A stretch of 6,351 bases of DNA. Source: Candidatus Pullichristensenella stercoripullorum. GTDB taxonomy: Bacteria; Bacillota; Clostridia; Christensenellales; Aristaeellaceae. The notes below the pieces were generated by a model that saw only the letters and a program-made list of their open reading frames with translations, was not told where the DNA came from and did not search any database. Position 1 is the first letter of the stretch; each line of letters starts with the position of its first letter. Below are positions 5,504-6,351 of the stretch, one piece after another. The translations under genes were made by a program, and so were the position numbers. The DNA lies in the NCBI GenBank assembly GCA_018712885.1, contig DVGE01000290.1, positions 1 to 6,351 of the forward strand, read 5' to 3'.

Positions 5504-6351
5504 GTGTTTGACAGCGCAAACATATCCATCTTCGCGGGCAGCGGCGGACAGACGTTCGCCGAGCGCATGTGCCGCTATATGGGCCGCAAGGTGGGCAACT
5601 CGGAAGTCATCACGTTCTCTGAAGGCAACACGTTCGTCCGCATCAACGAATCCGTCCGCGACCGCGACGTGTATCTCGTGCAGCCCATCGGCATGCACTC
5701 CAACAACGAATTTGTCGAGATCCTCTTCTGGATGGACGCCTTCAAGCGCGCCAACGCCCTGACGGTAACGCTGGTCATGCCCTACTTCGCCTACGCGAAG
5801 GGCGATAAAAAGGACGAACCGCGCGTCTCCATCCGCGCGCGCGTGTGCGCCGAGTGCATGGAGCTGGCCGGCGCCGACCGCTTCGTGACCATGGATCTGC
5901 ACGCGCAGCAGGTGCAGGGCTTCTTCAAAAAGCCCATGGATCACCTCTACGCCATGCCGATGCTGGTGGAGATCGTGCGCAGCATGGACCTTTCCAACGC
6001 CGTGGTCGTCTCCCCGGACGCCGGTTTTGCCAAGCAGGCGCGCAAGTACGCCAACGCCCTGGGCCTGCCCATCGCCATCGGCGACAAGGAGCGCACCGAC
6101 CACACGGAGAACGCCCACGTGCTGGAAGTGATCGGCAACGTCGAGGGCAAGGACTGTCTGGTGGTGGACGACTTCACCATCTCCGGCGGCACGCTGGTCA
6201 ATTTGGCCGACGCGCTGAAAAAACACGGCTGCAAGCGCGTGTACGCGCTCTTGTCCCACAACATCATCTCCGCGCGCGGCGTGGCCAAGATCGAGGCCAG
6301 CCCCATCGAGGCCGTGTTCTCCACCGATACGGTGGACAACCCCAACATCAT
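5504..6351 (+). CDS. prs: Divergent ribose-phosphate diphosphokinase (PRPP synthetase), 3' end missing
   Basis: 282 codons are present and the frame is open at the window end; the family is about 315 residues, so roughly 30 are missing. The family enzyme makes PRPP from ribose-5-phosphate and ATP for nucleotide, His and Trp synthesis. Layout matches class I Prs: IFAGSGGQTFAERM at the N-terminus, then PYFAYAKGDKKDEPRVSIRARV (about 93-113), MDLHAQQVQGFF (from Met130), VVVSPDAGFAKQARKYA, catalytic-loop Lys195 and Arg197 (GDKER), and a PRPP-binding loop VVDDFTISGGTL (Asp222-Asp223, Thr230). Several normally near-invariant positions differ: YARQDRK is YAKGDKK (Lys99-Gly100 for Arg-Gln in the ATP site), DLHAGQIQGFF has Gln135 for Gly, and the PRPP loop has Thr-Ile-Ser where Ile-Asp-Thr is usual. 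Core catalytic residues remain, so activity is plausible, but it could be a specialised second copy. It starts 77 bp after ridA and may share its transcript. Confidence 0.87.
   Translation, partial: MFDSANISIFAGSGGQTFAERMCRYMGRKVGNSEVITFSEGNTFVRINESVRDRDVYLVQPIGMHSNNEFVEILFWMDAFKRANALTVTLVMPYFAYAKGDKKDEPRVSIRARVCAECMELAGADRFVTMDLHAQQVQGFFKKPMDHLYAMPMLVEIVRSMDLSNAVVVSPDAGFAKQARKYANALGLPIAIGDKERTDHTENAHVLEVIGNVEGKDCLVVDDFTISGGTLVNLADALKKHGCKRVYALLSHNIISARGVAKIEASPIEAVFSTDTVDNPNI

Noticed and set aside
5327..6259. Open frame on the minus strand (310 codons) opposite prs
   Set aside because: Antisense to conserved PRPP synthetase motifs; same shadow composition.

Overview
The window (6,351 bp, high GC, with C or G in most third codon positions) carries six same-strand genes and no support for genes on the minus strand. 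The order spoIVB then spo0A, together with a VanW/YoaR-type protein, points to an endospore-forming member of the Bacillota (class Clostridia in the broad sense). The high GC and the divergence of several proteins suggest a poorly sampled, high-GC clostridial lineage, but I cannot name a family or genus from this sequence alone.

Left half (1-3215): the 3' part of spoIVB (sporulation signalling protease, cut by the window edge), an 87-bp gap holding a candidate sigma-H-type promoter and a near-match to an 0A box, then spo0A (sporulation master regulator), then deoB (phosphopentomutase) starting 2 bp after the spo0A stop. A strong hairpin plus T-run ends this unit at about 3162-3215. The notable point is that Spo0A has a well-preserved DNA-binding domain but a degenerate receiver: the phospho-acceptor aspartate is serine, and the acidic pocket, conserved Thr and conserved Lys sites are also changed.

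Right half (3216-6351): a good extended -10 promoter (TG-n-TATAAT at 3292-3300) drives a membrane-anchored VanW-family protein with a long, very basic N-terminal tail, followed by ridA (enamine/imine deaminase). After a 77-bp gap with a 12-bp-arm hairpin comes a divergent ribose-phosphate diphosphokinase (PRPP synthetase), GTG-started and cut by the window end.

Together the genes link sporulation control (SpoIVB, Spo0A), cell-envelope biology (VanW) and pentose-phosphate/nucleotide metabolism (DeoB interconverts ribose-1-P and ribose-5-P; Prs uses ribose-5-P to make PRPP). I see no mobile element, CRISPR array, tRNA or rRNA. The most original element is the aspartate-less Spo0A; the rest is fairly ordinary chromosomal content.
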